35,043 bases of DNA. It comes from Acidobacteriota bacterium (GTDB lineage Bacteria; Acidobacteriota; Vicinamibacteria; Vicinamibacterales; JACQTH01). The stretch is from NCBI GenBank assembly GCA_016178075.1, contig JACOUA010000101.1, positions 1 to 35,043 on the forward strand, given 5' to 3'. Each line of letters opens with the position of its first letter. Position 1 is the first letter of the stretch. The notes beneath the pieces were generated by a model that ran no database searches, was not told where the DNA came from, and saw only the letters and a program-made list of their open reading frames with translations. A program made the position numbers and the translations under genes. Positions 15,062 through 24,827 of the stretch are shown here, piece after piece.

Positions 15062-15250
15062 TTGAGTTCCCTGCTTTGCGCGTGATGGTCAGGAGGCTCG
15101 TTTGAGCCAACATCAACCCCAAGAGAATCGCGATGTCGCGCGGTGTGCATGCCTCAGCACGAGGAAGCCTGAAGCGCGGCTTACACAGCGGTTCCACCTG
15201 CTTTGAGCAGGTTCATCCGACCTCCCCACACGGCAAAGCGGGGCCTTTCT
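15062..15250 (+). ncRNA. ssrS: probable 6S RNA
   Basis: 6S RNA binds sigma-70 RNA polymerase by imitating an open promoter. The region of about 185 bases closes with 5' CCCTGCTTTGC (15069-15079) pairing to 3' GCAAAGCGGGG (15233-15243). Inside, a 5'-side hairpin GGCTC-GTTT-GAGCC (15095-15108) and a 3'-side hairpin ACCTGC-TTTGA-GCAGGT (15196-15212) flank a large unpaired bubble, beyond which CGCGC/GCGCG pairing forms the apical stem. This is the 6S architecture. A T-rich stretch (CCTTTCTTTTC) follows. Position after zapA and the own promoter at 14999 support it. No covariance search was possible; boundaries are approximate. Confidence 0.68.
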
Positions 15251-15373
15251 TTTCTCCCACCTTAGGATCCGGGACGGGTCCTTTAGCCGGGCTTACTCGG
15301 CTCGAACGTGTACAATCGCGTCAACAAGCCCGGCTTCGACGAAGCTTCGTGACTCCAATCGAGGTCGATCACG

Positions 15374-16981
15374 ATGGGCGCGTACGTTCTGGCGTTGACG
15401 ACAGTGGTCGCCTCGGCCGCCATCGCGGTCGGGGTGTGGCTCTATTGGCTGGCGGGGCGCCGGCGGATCGCGGCCGAGACGGTCGGCCGCGCCGAGGAAC
15501 GGGCCGCCCTGCTCACGCGGGACGCCGAACAGCAGGTGGCGCGCCTCGTGAAGGACGCCGTGCGCGACGCCGAAACCCGCAAGAAGGAAGCGTTGCTCGA
15601 GGCCAAGGAACAAGCCCACGAATTGCTGCTCGAGGCCGAACGGCAGGTGCGCGAACGGCGGCAGCAACTCGAGCCGCTCGAGCGCGCGATCTCGCGGAAA
15701 GAAGAGAAGCTCACCGAGCGGCTCGCCGCGACCGAGGCACACGAAAAAGACGTCGCCGCCCGCGAGCGGCGCATCGCCGACGAGGAGCGCACCGTCCAGG
15801 CGCAGGTCGCCCGCTACGACGAGCTCGTTCGCGATCAGCAGCGCGAGCTGCAGCGCGTCGCGGGACTCACCGGCGACGAGGCGAAGGAGATCCTGCTCAA
15901 ACAGATCGAGAGCGACGCCCGGCGCGACGCCGCGAACCTGGTCAAACGGCTCGACGCCGAGGCGCGAGAGTCGGCGGCCGCCCGCGCGAAGCACATCGTG
16001 ACGGAAGCGATCCAGCGCAGTGCCGCCGAGCACGCCATCGAGACGACGGTGTCGGTGGTGGACCTGCCGAGCGACGACATGAAGGGTCGCATCATCGGTC
16101 GCGAGGGCCGGAACATCCGCGCGCTCGAGATGGCCACCGGCGTCGATTTGATCGTCGACGACACGCCGGGCGCGATCATCTTGTCCGGGTTTGATCCGTA
16201 CCGCCGCGAGGTCGCCCGCCAGGCGATCGAGCGCCTCATCGCCGACGGCCGCATCCATCCGGCGCGCATCGAAGAAGTCGTCGAGAAGGTGAAGGCGGAG
16301 CTGGAAGACACCATCCGCAAAGACGGCGAGGCGGCGGCCTTCGAGCTCGGGCTGCACGAGCTCAATCCCGAGATTCACCGCCTCATGGGCCGGCTGAAGT
16401 TCAGGACCAGCTACGGCCAGAACGTCCTGAACCACTCCAAGGAAGTGGCGTTTTTGGCCGGCATCATGGCGCGCGAGCTCGGCCTGGACGGCCACGTCGC
16501 GACCCGGGCCGCGTTCCTACACGACATCGGCAAGGCGATCGACCGCGAGATGCAGGGCACCCATCTCGAGATCGGGTTGGATTTCCTGCGCAAGCACGGC
16601 GAGCCCGACGCCGTGATCAACGCCATCGCCGCCCACCACATGGACATCGATTGGCCGTCTCTCGAAGCGATGATCGTGCAGGCGGCCGACGCCATTTCCG
16701 CCGCGCGACCCGGCGCCCGCCGGGACATTCTCGAGTCGTACGTGAAACGGCTCGAGAAGCTCGAGGGGATTGCCGATTCGTTCAAAGGCGTCTCGAAGGC
16801 GTTCGCGCTGCAGGCCGGCCGCGAGATCCGCATCCTCGTCGAAAGCGAGCGGATCTCGGACGAGGAGGCCGTCTGGCTGTCGAAGGACATCGCCCGGCGG
16901 ATTGAGAACGAGCTCGAGTACCCCGGCCAGATCAAGGTCACCGTCATTCGCGAGACGCGCGCGGTCGAATACGCCAAGTAA
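15374..16981 (+). CDS. rny: ribonuclease Y
   Basis: RNase Y is a membrane-anchored endoribonuclease that starts mRNA decay. The 535-residue protein has an N-terminal transmembrane helix (residues about 3-27, VLALTTVVASAAIAVGVWLY), a long coiled coil to about residue 215, a KH domain with GRIIGREGRNIRALE near residue 237, and an HD domain with FLHDIGKAID (His383-Asp384) and a downstream AHHMDIDW segment. It ends in the usual KVTVIRETRAVEYAK. Length is normal. The ATG at 15374 lies about 120 bases downstream of the 6S RNA; TACAAT at 15311-15316 could be a -10 box. It is followed 15 bases later by thiL. Confidence 0.96.
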   Translation: MGAYVLALTTVVASAAIAVGVWLYWLAGRRRIAAETVGRAEERAALLTRDAEQQVARLVKDAVRDAETRKKEALLEAKEQAHELLLEAERQVRERRQQLEPLERAISRKEEKLTERLAATEAHEKDVAARERRIADEERTVQAQVARYDELVRDQQRELQRVAGLTGDEAKEILLKQIESDARRDAANLVKRLDAEARESAAARAKHIVTEAIQRSAAEHAIETTVSVVDLPSDDMKGRIIGREGRNIRALEMATGVDLIVDDTPGAIILSGFDPYRREVARQAIERLIADGRIHPARIEEVVEKVKAELEDTIRKDGEAAAFELGLHELNPEIHRLMGRLKFRTSYGQNVLNHSKEVAFLAGIMARELGLDGHVATRAAFLHDIGKAIDREMQGTHLEIGLDFLRKHGEPDAVINAIAAHHMDIDWPSLEAMIVQAADAISAARPGARRDILESYVKRLEKLEGIADSFKGVSKAFALQAGREIRILVESERISDEEAVWLSKDIARRIENELEYPGQIKVTVIRETRAVEYAK

Positions 16982-16996
16982 GGACCCGGCCGCGAC

Positions 16997-18040
16997 GTGA
17001 CTGGCCTCACCGTCGGCGAGCTTGGCGAGCAGACCCTGATCGCGCGAATCAAGGCGCGGCTTCCGCCGCAGGCGCCCGGCCTTCTCGTGGGGCCTGGCGA
17101 CGATGCGGCCGTCGTGGAACGTCCGGCGGGCGAGGAGATCGCGCTCACGACCGACTCGCTCGTGGAGGGCGTCCATTTCGATCGCGCGTTCGTGCCATTC
17201 GAGGCTCTCGGCCACCGCGCGCTCGCCGTCAACTTGAGCGATCTGGCGGCCATGGGCGCACGGCCCCTCTCCTGTCTGTTGTCGTTCGGGTTGCCTGAAG
17301 GCACCGAGGTGAGAGACGTCGATCGCCTGCTCGACGGGTTTCTGGCGGTCGCCGCGCGGTTCAAGGTCGTGCTCGCGGGCGGAAACATCTCGTCGTCGCC
17401 TGACGTCCTTTTCGTCGACGTGACCGTCTTAGGATCGGTGTCGCGCCGGCGAATCCTGACGCGCCGCGGAGCCCGGCCTGGTGACGAGGTGTGGGTGAGC
17501 GGCGAGCTGGGCGCAGCCGTCGCGGGGCTCGAGTGGCTCAAAGAGAACCGGGATTCGGGATTCGGGATTCGGGATTCGAACGAAGACCCTCGTCCCGACG
17601 AGCCCGGCCTCAGGGCGTGCGTCGAGCGGTACTTGAGACCCGAGCCGCGTGTGCGGCTCGGTCTCGCGTTGGCGAGCCATCGCGCGGCCTCGTCGTGCAT
17701 CGATCTGAGCGACGGGCTCGCAGACGCGGTGCGGCAGACCTCCGAGGCAAGTCGCGTGAGCCTCGTCCTCGACGCCGAGGCGCTGCCGATCGCGGCCGGC
17801 GCGCGTCGCTGGTTCGAGGCCCGAGGCGAGCCCGCGTCGGATCGCGCGATGGCGGGCGGCGATGATTACGAGCTGATGTTCACGAGCGCGCCAAAATGCC
17901 GGCGGCGCCTGGACGCGGTCAGGCGGTTGGGCGGTGTTCGGCTCACGCGAATCGGCGCCGTGGAGCGTGGTGGGCGCCTCGCGGTTCGCCGCAACGGCCG
18001 CGAGGACGAGCTGCCGCCGGGGTTCGCCCACTTCCGATGA
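16997..18040 (+). CDS. thiL: thiamine-monophosphate kinase
   Basis: ThiL phosphorylates thiamine monophosphate to the active diphosphate using ATP. The 347-residue protein shows all family blocks: GPGDDAAVV, TDSLVEGVHFD, AVNLSDLAAMGARP, VLAGGNISSSP, GDEVWVSGELG, SCIDLSDGLADAV and GGDDYELMFT. A GTG start at 16997 is used. It is slightly longer than usual because about 20 residues (NRDSGFGIRDSNEDPRPDEP) are inserted near residues 185-204, after the GELGAAVAGLEWLK helix. The inserted DNA contains four perfect GGGATTC 7-mers (17550-17577). The frame is kept and all catalytic motifs survive, so it is probably functional. Its TGA overlaps the next gene's ATG. Confidence 0.95.
   Translation: MTGLTVGELGEQTLIARIKARLPPQAPGLLVGPGDDAAVVERPAGEEIALTTDSLVEGVHFDRAFVPFEALGHRALAVNLSDLAAMGARPLSCLLSFGLPEGTEVRDVDRLLDGFLAVAARFKVVLAGGNISSSPDVLFVDVTVLGSVSRRRILTRRGARPGDEVWVSGELGAAVAGLEWLKENRDSGFGIRDSNEDPRPDEPGLRACVERYLRPEPRVRLGLALASHRAASSCIDLSDGLADAVRQTSEASRVSLVLDAEALPIAAGARRWFEARGEPASDRAMAGGDDYELMFTSAPKCRRRLDAVRRLGGVRLTRIGAVERGGRLAVRRNGREDELPPGFAHFR
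17550..17577 (+). repeat. four perfect tandem GGGATTC heptamers inside thiL
   Basis: Four uninterrupted 7-bp units inside the coding frame, translated as SGFGIRDS. The flanking sequence suggests that the whole insert is longer than 28 bases, since the reading frame is retained. Confidence 0.95.
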
Positions 18041-18522
18041 TGTCGGTGAGGCGCGCCGTCCTGAAACAGTGGCTGGACGCGCTGCTGCACATCCACGATA
18101 CGCCGAGGCGGATTGCCGCCGCGTACGCGCTGGGGGTGTTCTTCGGCTTCTCCCCTCTGCTCGGGCTGCACACGATCCTGGGCCTGGTCTTCGGGTTCGT
18201 GCTGGGCCTGAACCGCGTGGCCGTCCTGCTGGGGGTGTACTCGAATCTCCCCTGGATCATCGCCGCCTATTACACGCTGGCGACGATCGTGGGGGCGGCG
18301 ATCCTGCGGGTCCCGATCCCGGCGGGATTGGGCCGGGATCTCGAGCGGCTCTTCGGGCTCTCGATCTTCAGCCGGGGTTTCTGGGACGGGCTGTTTGGCC
18401 TGCTGCGGCCGCTCCTCTGGCCGTTTGTGGTGGGATCGACGCTCGGCGCGCTGGTCCTGGCGGTCGTGATGTACTGGGCCGCGCACACGTTTCTGGAGGC
18501 GAGGAAAAGGATTGGGCGCTAG
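18037..18522 (+). CDS. DUF2062 small membrane protein
   Basis: A 161-residue integral membrane protein. The first third carries HDTPRRIAAAYALGVFFGFSPLLGLHTIL, the hallmark of DUF2062 (here AAAYALGVFFGFSPLLGLHT), then helices GLVFGFVLGLNRVAVLLGVY, SNLPWIIAAYYTLATIVGAA and a C-terminal FVVGSTLGALVLAVVMYWAA. Function of the family is unknown; members occur beside glycosyltransferases or cell-envelope genes. The ATG at 18037 overlaps the thiL stop (ATGATG), and the next gene's TTG overlaps this gene's end, so the three are probably co-translated. Confidence 0.88.
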   Translation: MMSVRRAVLKQWLDALLHIHDTPRRIAAAYALGVFFGFSPLLGLHTILGLVFGFVLGLNRVAVLLGVYSNLPWIIAAYYTLATIVGAAILRVPIPAGLGRDLERLFGLSIFSRGFWDGLFGLLRPLLWPFVVGSTLGALVLAVVMYWAAHTFLEARKRIGR

Positions 18523-19090
18523 GTACTCCGCCTCGCGCGCGTTTGTCACGTCGATCGCGGTCGCCGGCTTCGTGCTTCTGTACGAGGCCACGACGTTCGA
18601 CTCGAAGTTCGCAGCGCGCCACGCCGAGCAGGATGACGGCGAAGGGGCCGTATCGCCCATTCCGGGGGCCCGCCTGACCTTCACCGCCACGGCCTACTGC
18701 AAGGGCACGACGACGGCGTCGGGGGTCCAGGCTCGGAGCGGCGTCGCGGCGGCCGATCCGATCATCCTCCCAGTCGGCTCGGTGATCCGGCTCGACTCGC
18801 GTCAGGCGCTTCACAGCGGGATCTACACCATTATGGACACGGGACCGAGCGTCCGGGGTCGTCTCATCGACGTCTACATCTGGAGCTGCATCGAAGCCCT
18901 GGCGTTCGGCCGTCAGCGTGTGGATGTCACTGTGCTGCGCCTTGGCTGGAGCCCGAACCCGAACACCCCGCGGCTGCTCGATCGCCTCCTCGGGCGCGCC
19001 GCGCAGCCGGCCCCCAAGCCCCCGGCCTCGCCCCCGCCGCTTCCCGCCATGCCGCTCCCGATCGGCGAGCTCACCGTACCGAAGGAATGA
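18512..19090 (+). CDS. 3D-domain (RlpA/MltA-like barrel) envelope protein
   Basis: The 192-residue product has an N-terminal membrane segment (residues about 9-27, AFVTSIAVAGFVLLY) and then a 3D domain: FTATAYCKGTTTASGVQARS, VAADPIILPVGSVIRLDS, IYTIMDTGPSVRGRLIDVYI. The conserved acidic residues lie in MDTG and LIDVY. The domain is a double-psi beta-barrel shared with MltA lytic transglycosylases and YocH/resuscitation-type proteins, so a peptidoglycan role is likely. The tail is proline-rich (PAPKPPASPPPLPAMPLP). The start is taken as TTG at 18512, preceded by GAGGAAAAGG, because no ATG or GTG fits. The 3' end overlaps the convergent ABC exporter gene by 20 bases. Confidence 0.85.
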   Translation: MGARYSASRAFVTSIAVAGFVLLYEATTFDSKFAARHAEQDDGEGAVSPIPGARLTFTATAYCKGTTTASGVQARSGVAAADPIILPVGSVIRLDSRQALHSGIYTIMDTGPSVRGRLIDVYIWSCIEALAFGRQRVDVTVLRLGWSPNPNTPRLLDRLLGRAAQPAPKPPASPPPLPAMPLPIGELTVPKE

Positions 19091-21011
19091 CGGTGTCGGC
19101 GGGCGCTTCCTGATCCTTGTACTGAAGCTGATAGAGCCGGTAATAGATGCCGCGGGCCGCCAGAAGCCGCTGGTGGGTGCCGGACTCCCGCAGCTCGCCT
19201 TTGTGCAGGACCAGGATCTTGTCCATGTCCTGGATCGTGGAGAGGCGGTGAGCGATGGCGATCGAGGTCCGTCCCGCCATGAGGACATGCAGCGCGTCGC
19301 GAATCAGGTGCTCGGTCTCGGTGTCGACGCTGGAGGTCGCCTCGTCCAGTACGAGGATGCGCGGATCGAACGCCAGGGCGCGCGCGAACGACAGCAGCTG
19401 CTTCTGACCCACTGACAGCGTGGCGCCGCGTTCGGCAACGGCGCTGTCGTAGCCCTGCGCCATCCGCTCGATGAACTGGTCGGCGTGCACCGCCCGGGCC
19501 GCGCGGCGGATGTCCTCGTCCGAGATGCCCGCGTTCCCGAGGCGGATGTTGCTGGCAATCGTGCCCGAAAAGAGGTGCACGTCCTGCAGGACCAGGCTGA
19601 AAAGGCCGCGCAGCTCCTCGAGATCCAGCTCACGCACGTCCACATCGTCAATAGCGATCCGTCCTTGGCTGACGTCGTAGAACCTGAGCAGCAGGTTGAT
19701 GAGCGTCGTCTTCCCCGCGCCGGTCGCGCCGACGATGCCGACCCGTTCGCCCGGCTCGACGGTGAAGGAAACGTCGCGCAGCACGTGATCGCTCTCGGCC
19801 CCGTACGAAAACCAGACGTGATCGAAGACGATGCGCCCTGCCCTGAGCCCAGTCGTCCCTCGCCCGGGCTCGGGACGACCCTGAGGCTCTCGTCCCTCGA
19901 CGGAGCTCGCGACGACCCTGAGCCTGTCGAAAGGTCGAAGGGTCGAAGGGCCCGCCCTGAGCCCAGTCGAAGGGCCCGCGTCGGCTGGGCGACGTGGCCG
20001 GTGTCGTGCCGGCGATTGAATCGCGACCGGGGTATCGAGAAGCTTGAAGATCCGCTCAGACGAGGCCATCGCGGCCTGGAGCACGTTGAACTTCTCCGAC
20101 AGGTCGCTGATCGGACGGAAGAAGCGCTGTGAATACTGCAGGAAGGCTACGAGCGAGCCGATCGTCAGTGCGCCGCGCATCACCCAGCCGCCGCCGAACC
20201 AGATGATGAGCGCGGAGGCCAGCGCGCCGACGACCTCGATCGCTGGATAGAACACCGCGTAGTAGAAGATCGACGCGATGTTGGCGTCGCGGTGCTCGCG
20301 ATCGATCTCGTCGAAGCGGCCGAAGTTCACCGCCTCGCGGCGGAAGAGCTGCACCGTGGCCATCCCGGTGATGTTCTCCTGGAGAAACGCGTTGATGCGC
20401 GCGATCAGAATCCGCACGGTGCGATACCACTCGCGGACGTGGCGCCGGAACCATTGCGTCACCAGCACGATGATCGGGAGCACCGAAAACGCCACGAGCG
20501 CGAGGCGCCAGTCCATCACGAGCAGCACGATCATGATGCCGGCCAGCGTGAAGACGTCGCCAAAGACCGTCACGACGCCCGACGCGAACAGGTCGTTGAG
20601 GGCATCGACGTCCGTCGTCACCCGCGTCATCAGGCGGCCGACCGGGTTCCGGTCGTAGAACCGCAGGTCGAGCCGCTGCAGGTGCTGATAGATCTGGGCC
20701 CGCAGGTCGGACATCACGCGCTGTCCGGTCAGCTGCATGACGTAGGTCTGCACGTACTCCAGGCCGAACGACCCGAGCAGGATCAGGAGAAACAGGAGCG
20801 CGATGCGACCCAGGCCGTCGAGCGATCCGACCGTGATGTAGTCGTCGATGACGATCTTCATCAGGTAGGGCTGGACCAGCTGCAGGCTCGAATAGCCGAT
20901 GATGGCGCCGAGCGCGACCACGACCTGCAGCCAGTACGGCTTCAGGTAGCCGAGCAGCCGGCGCATCAGCCGCGCGTCGTACGCCTTGCCGAGGACTTCT
21001 TCTTCGTGCAT
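19071..21011 (-). CDS. ABC exporter half-transporter, subunit with catalytic Walker B glutamate
   Basis: A 646-residue membrane/ATPase fusion of the multidrug or lipid exporter type (YheH/MdlB-like). Six membrane helices precede a nucleotide-binding domain with Walker A GATGAGKTTL (about residue 427), Q-loop LVLQDVHLF, a degenerate signature LSVGQKQ (about 530), Walker B ILVLDEATSSVD and IAIAHRLSTI. The catalytic Glu is present but the signature has Val for Gly, the pattern expected of one half of an asymmetric heterodimer with the adjacent gene. The ATG at 21011 overlaps that gene's TGA. Residues about 342-390, between the membrane domain and the nucleotide-binding domain, are encoded by an inserted repeat (for example RPFDRLRVVASSVEG). 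The frame is intact. Confidence 0.93.
   Translation of the reverse strand: MHEEEVLGKAYDARLMRRLLGYLKPYWLQVVVALGAIIGYSSLQLVQPYLMKIVIDDYITVGSLDGLGRIALLFLLILLGSFGLEYVQTYVMQLTGQRVMSDLRAQIYQHLQRLDLRFYDRNPVGRLMTRVTTDVDALNDLFASGVVTVFGDVFTLAGIMIVLLVMDWRLALVAFSVLPIIVLVTQWFRRHVREWYRTVRILIARINAFLQENITGMATVQLFRREAVNFGRFDEIDREHRDANIASIFYYAVFYPAIEVVGALASALIIWFGGGWVMRGALTIGSLVAFLQYSQRFFRPISDLSEKFNVLQAAMASSERIFKLLDTPVAIQSPARHRPRRPADAGPSTGLRAGPSTLRPFDRLRVVASSVEGREPQGRPEPGRGTTGLRAGRIVFDHVWFSYGAESDHVLRDVSFTVEPGERVGIVGATGAGKTTLINLLLRFYDVSQGRIAIDDVDVRELDLEELRGLFSLVLQDVHLFSGTIASNIRLGNAGISDEDIRRAARAVHADQFIERMAQGYDSAVAERGATLSVGQKQLLSFARALAFDPRILVLDEATSSVDTETEHLIRDALHVLMAGRTSIAIAHRLSTIQDMDKILVLHKGELRESGTHQRLLAARGIYYRLYQLQYKDQEAPADTVIPSVR
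19840..19985. repeat. in-frame insertion of CCTGAGCCTGTCGAAGG-type repeats in an ABC exporter gene
   Basis: About 146 bases hold several related units on the plus strand: GCCCTGAGCCCAGTCG (twice), ACCCTGAGGCTCTCGTCCCTCGA, and ACCCTGAGCCTGTCGAAAGG followed by GTCGAAGG repeats. In the coding (minus) direction they read PSTGLRAGPSTLRPFDRLR and similar. They lie exactly in the linker between the membrane and ATPase domains. Confidence 0.85.
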
Positions 21012-22870
21012 CACGACAGGGTCGCCAGCTCCTCTTCGAGTAACTGCTTCCGGTAGAGCGCCGCGTATGTGCCGTCCTGCGCGATCAGCTCCTCGTGACA
21101 CCCGCGCTCGACGATGCGCCCGTCCCCGAAGACGAGGATCTGATCGGCGTCCCGGACGGTCGAGATGCGATGCGACACGATGATGGAGGTTCGCTCGCGC
21201 ATCACGCCGCGCAGCCGCGACAGAATCTCTTCTTCCGTGTAGGTATCCACCGACGACAACGCATCGTCCAGGATCAGGATGCGGGGCTCGATGACGATGG
21301 CGCGGGCGAGCGCCGTCCGCTGTTTCTGGCCCCCGGAGAGCGTAATGCCGCGCTCCCCCACCATCGATTCGTAGCCTTTGGGAAACGACGGCAGGTCTTT
21401 GTCCAGCCGGGCCACGCTCGCGGCCCGTTCGATCGCGCGCCCGTCGTCGCTCGACGGGGCTCGGGATGACCCTGAGATGCTGGTCCCTCTACTGCGCTCG
21501 GAACCACCCTGAGCCTGTCGAAGGGTCATAGAGTCAGAAGCAGCCCCGTTCGCGCGCAGGCCGAACGCGATGTTCTCGCCAATCGTGTCGGAGAACAGAA
21601 ACGGCTCCTGCGGCACGAAGCCGATCGCCCCGCGCAGCACGGCCAGCGGGATCTCCCGGACGTCCACGCCGTCGATGAAGACCGTCCCGGCCGGCGGCTC
21701 GTGCAGGCGCGGCAGCAAACTGATGAGCGTGCTCTTGCCCGATCCGGTGGCGCCGACGAGCGCGACGGTCTGGCCGGGATCGATTCGCAGCGAAACACCC
21801 TCGAGGGCCGGCGTCGATCCGGTGGGATACGAGAAGGTGAGGTTCCGGAATTCGATGCCACCTTGGATCGAGGCGGCGGTCGCGAGCCGATCGGTCGCGC
21901 CGGCGTCCGTAATCGCGGGCTCGGTCGAGAGCACCTGCAGCATCCGCTTCCAAGAGGCCATGCCGCGCTGGAGGAGGTTGGTCACCCAGCCAAAGGCGAT
22001 CATCGGCCACGACAGCATCGCGAGGTACGAGTTGAACGCCACGAACTGGCCGAGGGTGATGCGGCCGCGGATGACCTCCTGGCTGCCCAGCCACAGCACG
22101 AGCAGCGCGCCGAGGCCCAGGAAGAGCGCCATGCTCGGATAGAAGAATCCCTGGAGCAGCACGAGCTTCCGGTTCCGCTCGACGTACTCGTCGTTGGCGC
22201 GCTGGAACCGCGAGAGTTCCGCCGCCTCCTGCCGGTAGGCGCGGACGACCCGCACGCCCGAGAGCGCCTCCTGCGCGATCGCGCTCAAATCCGACAGTTG
22301 CGCCTGGATCCGCTCGAACCGACGGTGGATCGCCCGTCCAAAGAGGCTCACCGAGATGGAGACGAACGGCAGCGGGATGAGCGCGATGAGCGTCAGCCGC
22401 GCGTCGATCGACAGCATCAGGATGAGCGCCACGACGAACACGATCCCGGTGTTGGTCGTGTACATCACCGCCGGTCCGATCATCATCCGGACGGCGTTCA
22501 GGTCGTTGGTGGCCCGCGACATCAGGTCGCCGGTGCGGTGGGCCTGGAAGTACGCCAGCGGCAGCCGCTCCAGATGCGCGAAGAAGTCGTTCCGCAAGTC
22601 GTACTCGAGATGACGCGAGGCGCCGACCAGAATCTGCCGCATGAGGAAGCGGAAGACCCCGCTCACCAGCGCGATCCCGAGGAGCAGCGACGCATAGACC
22701 GCCAGCTTTTCCCGCGTGACGCCCGCCTTCAGGTCGTCGATCGCGTAGCGAAGGACCCACGGCGAGGTCAGCGAGACGGCCGTGGTCACCACGACGCAGG
22801 CGAGGCCGAGCCCGAACTGGCGGCGATACCGAAGGAGGTAAGGGAAAAGCGCGCGGAACGCGGGGGCCAC
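21011..22870 (-). CDS. ABC exporter half-transporter, subunit with degenerate Walker B (Asp)
   Basis: A 619-residue partner of the downstream exporter gene. The membrane domain (residues 1-330) includes LTSPWVLRYAIDDL and HLERLPLAYFQAHRTGDLMS. The ATPase domain has Walker A GATGSGKSTL (about residue 373), Q-loop FVPQEPFLFSDTI, canonical signature TLSGGQKQRTALARAI (about 510), Walker B ILILDDALSSVD with Asp replacing the catalytic Glu, and IIVSHRISTV. Asp here plus LSVGQ in the partner would form one degenerate ATP site, as in BmrCD or TM287/288. About 30 residues near 445-474, between Q-loop and signature, are repeat-encoded (TLRQAQGGSERSRG). The start is GTG at 22870, with TATACT eight bases upstream, so the mRNA could be leaderless. 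Substrate unknown. Confidence 0.93.
   Translation of the reverse strand: MAPAFRALFPYLLRYRRQFGLGLACVVVTTAVSLTSPWVLRYAIDDLKAGVTREKLAVYASLLLGIALVSGVFRFLMRQILVGASRHLEYDLRNDFFAHLERLPLAYFQAHRTGDLMSRATNDLNAVRMMIGPAVMYTTNTGIVFVVALILMLSIDARLTLIALIPLPFVSISVSLFGRAIHRRFERIQAQLSDLSAIAQEALSGVRVVRAYRQEAAELSRFQRANDEYVERNRKLVLLQGFFYPSMALFLGLGALLVLWLGSQEVIRGRITLGQFVAFNSYLAMLSWPMIAFGWVTNLLQRGMASWKRMLQVLSTEPAITDAGATDRLATAASIQGGIEFRNLTFSYPTGSTPALEGVSLRIDPGQTVALVGATGSGKSTLISLLPRLHEPPAGTVFIDGVDVREIPLAVLRGAIGFVPQEPFLFSDTIGENIAFGLRANGAASDSMTLRQAQGGSERSRGTSISGSSRAPSSDDGRAIERAASVARLDKDLPSFPKGYESMVGERGITLSGGQKQRTALARAIVIEPRILILDDALSSVDTYTEEEILSRLRGVMRERTSIIVSHRISTVRDADQILVFGDGRIVERGCHEELIAQDGTYAALYRKQLLEEELATLS
21448..21535. 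repeat. in-frame CCTGAGCCTGTCGAAGG-type repeat inside the second ABC exporter gene
   Basis: The block carries GGGATGACCCTGAGATGCTGG, then CCACCCTGAGCCTGTCGAAG and GGTCATAG, the same family as 19840-19985. It is inserted in the helical subdomain of the ATPase, between AFGLRANGA and GRAIERAASVARL, which are contiguous in relatives. Confidence 0.85.
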
Positions 22871-22961
22871 TAACCGCGAGTATAGCGCAGGCGTCCGAGG
22901 ACCTGGGCCAGCTGCCCTCGCTGCTAGAGATTTCGCAACCTCAGAGGATAGAATGTAGCCG

Positions 22962-24773
<1,812 letters not shown>

Positions 24774-24827
24774 ACCCTTAGGGGCGGACCCAGGTTCGTT
24801 CCTACAGGTTGTTAAGCCGCTCACGAC

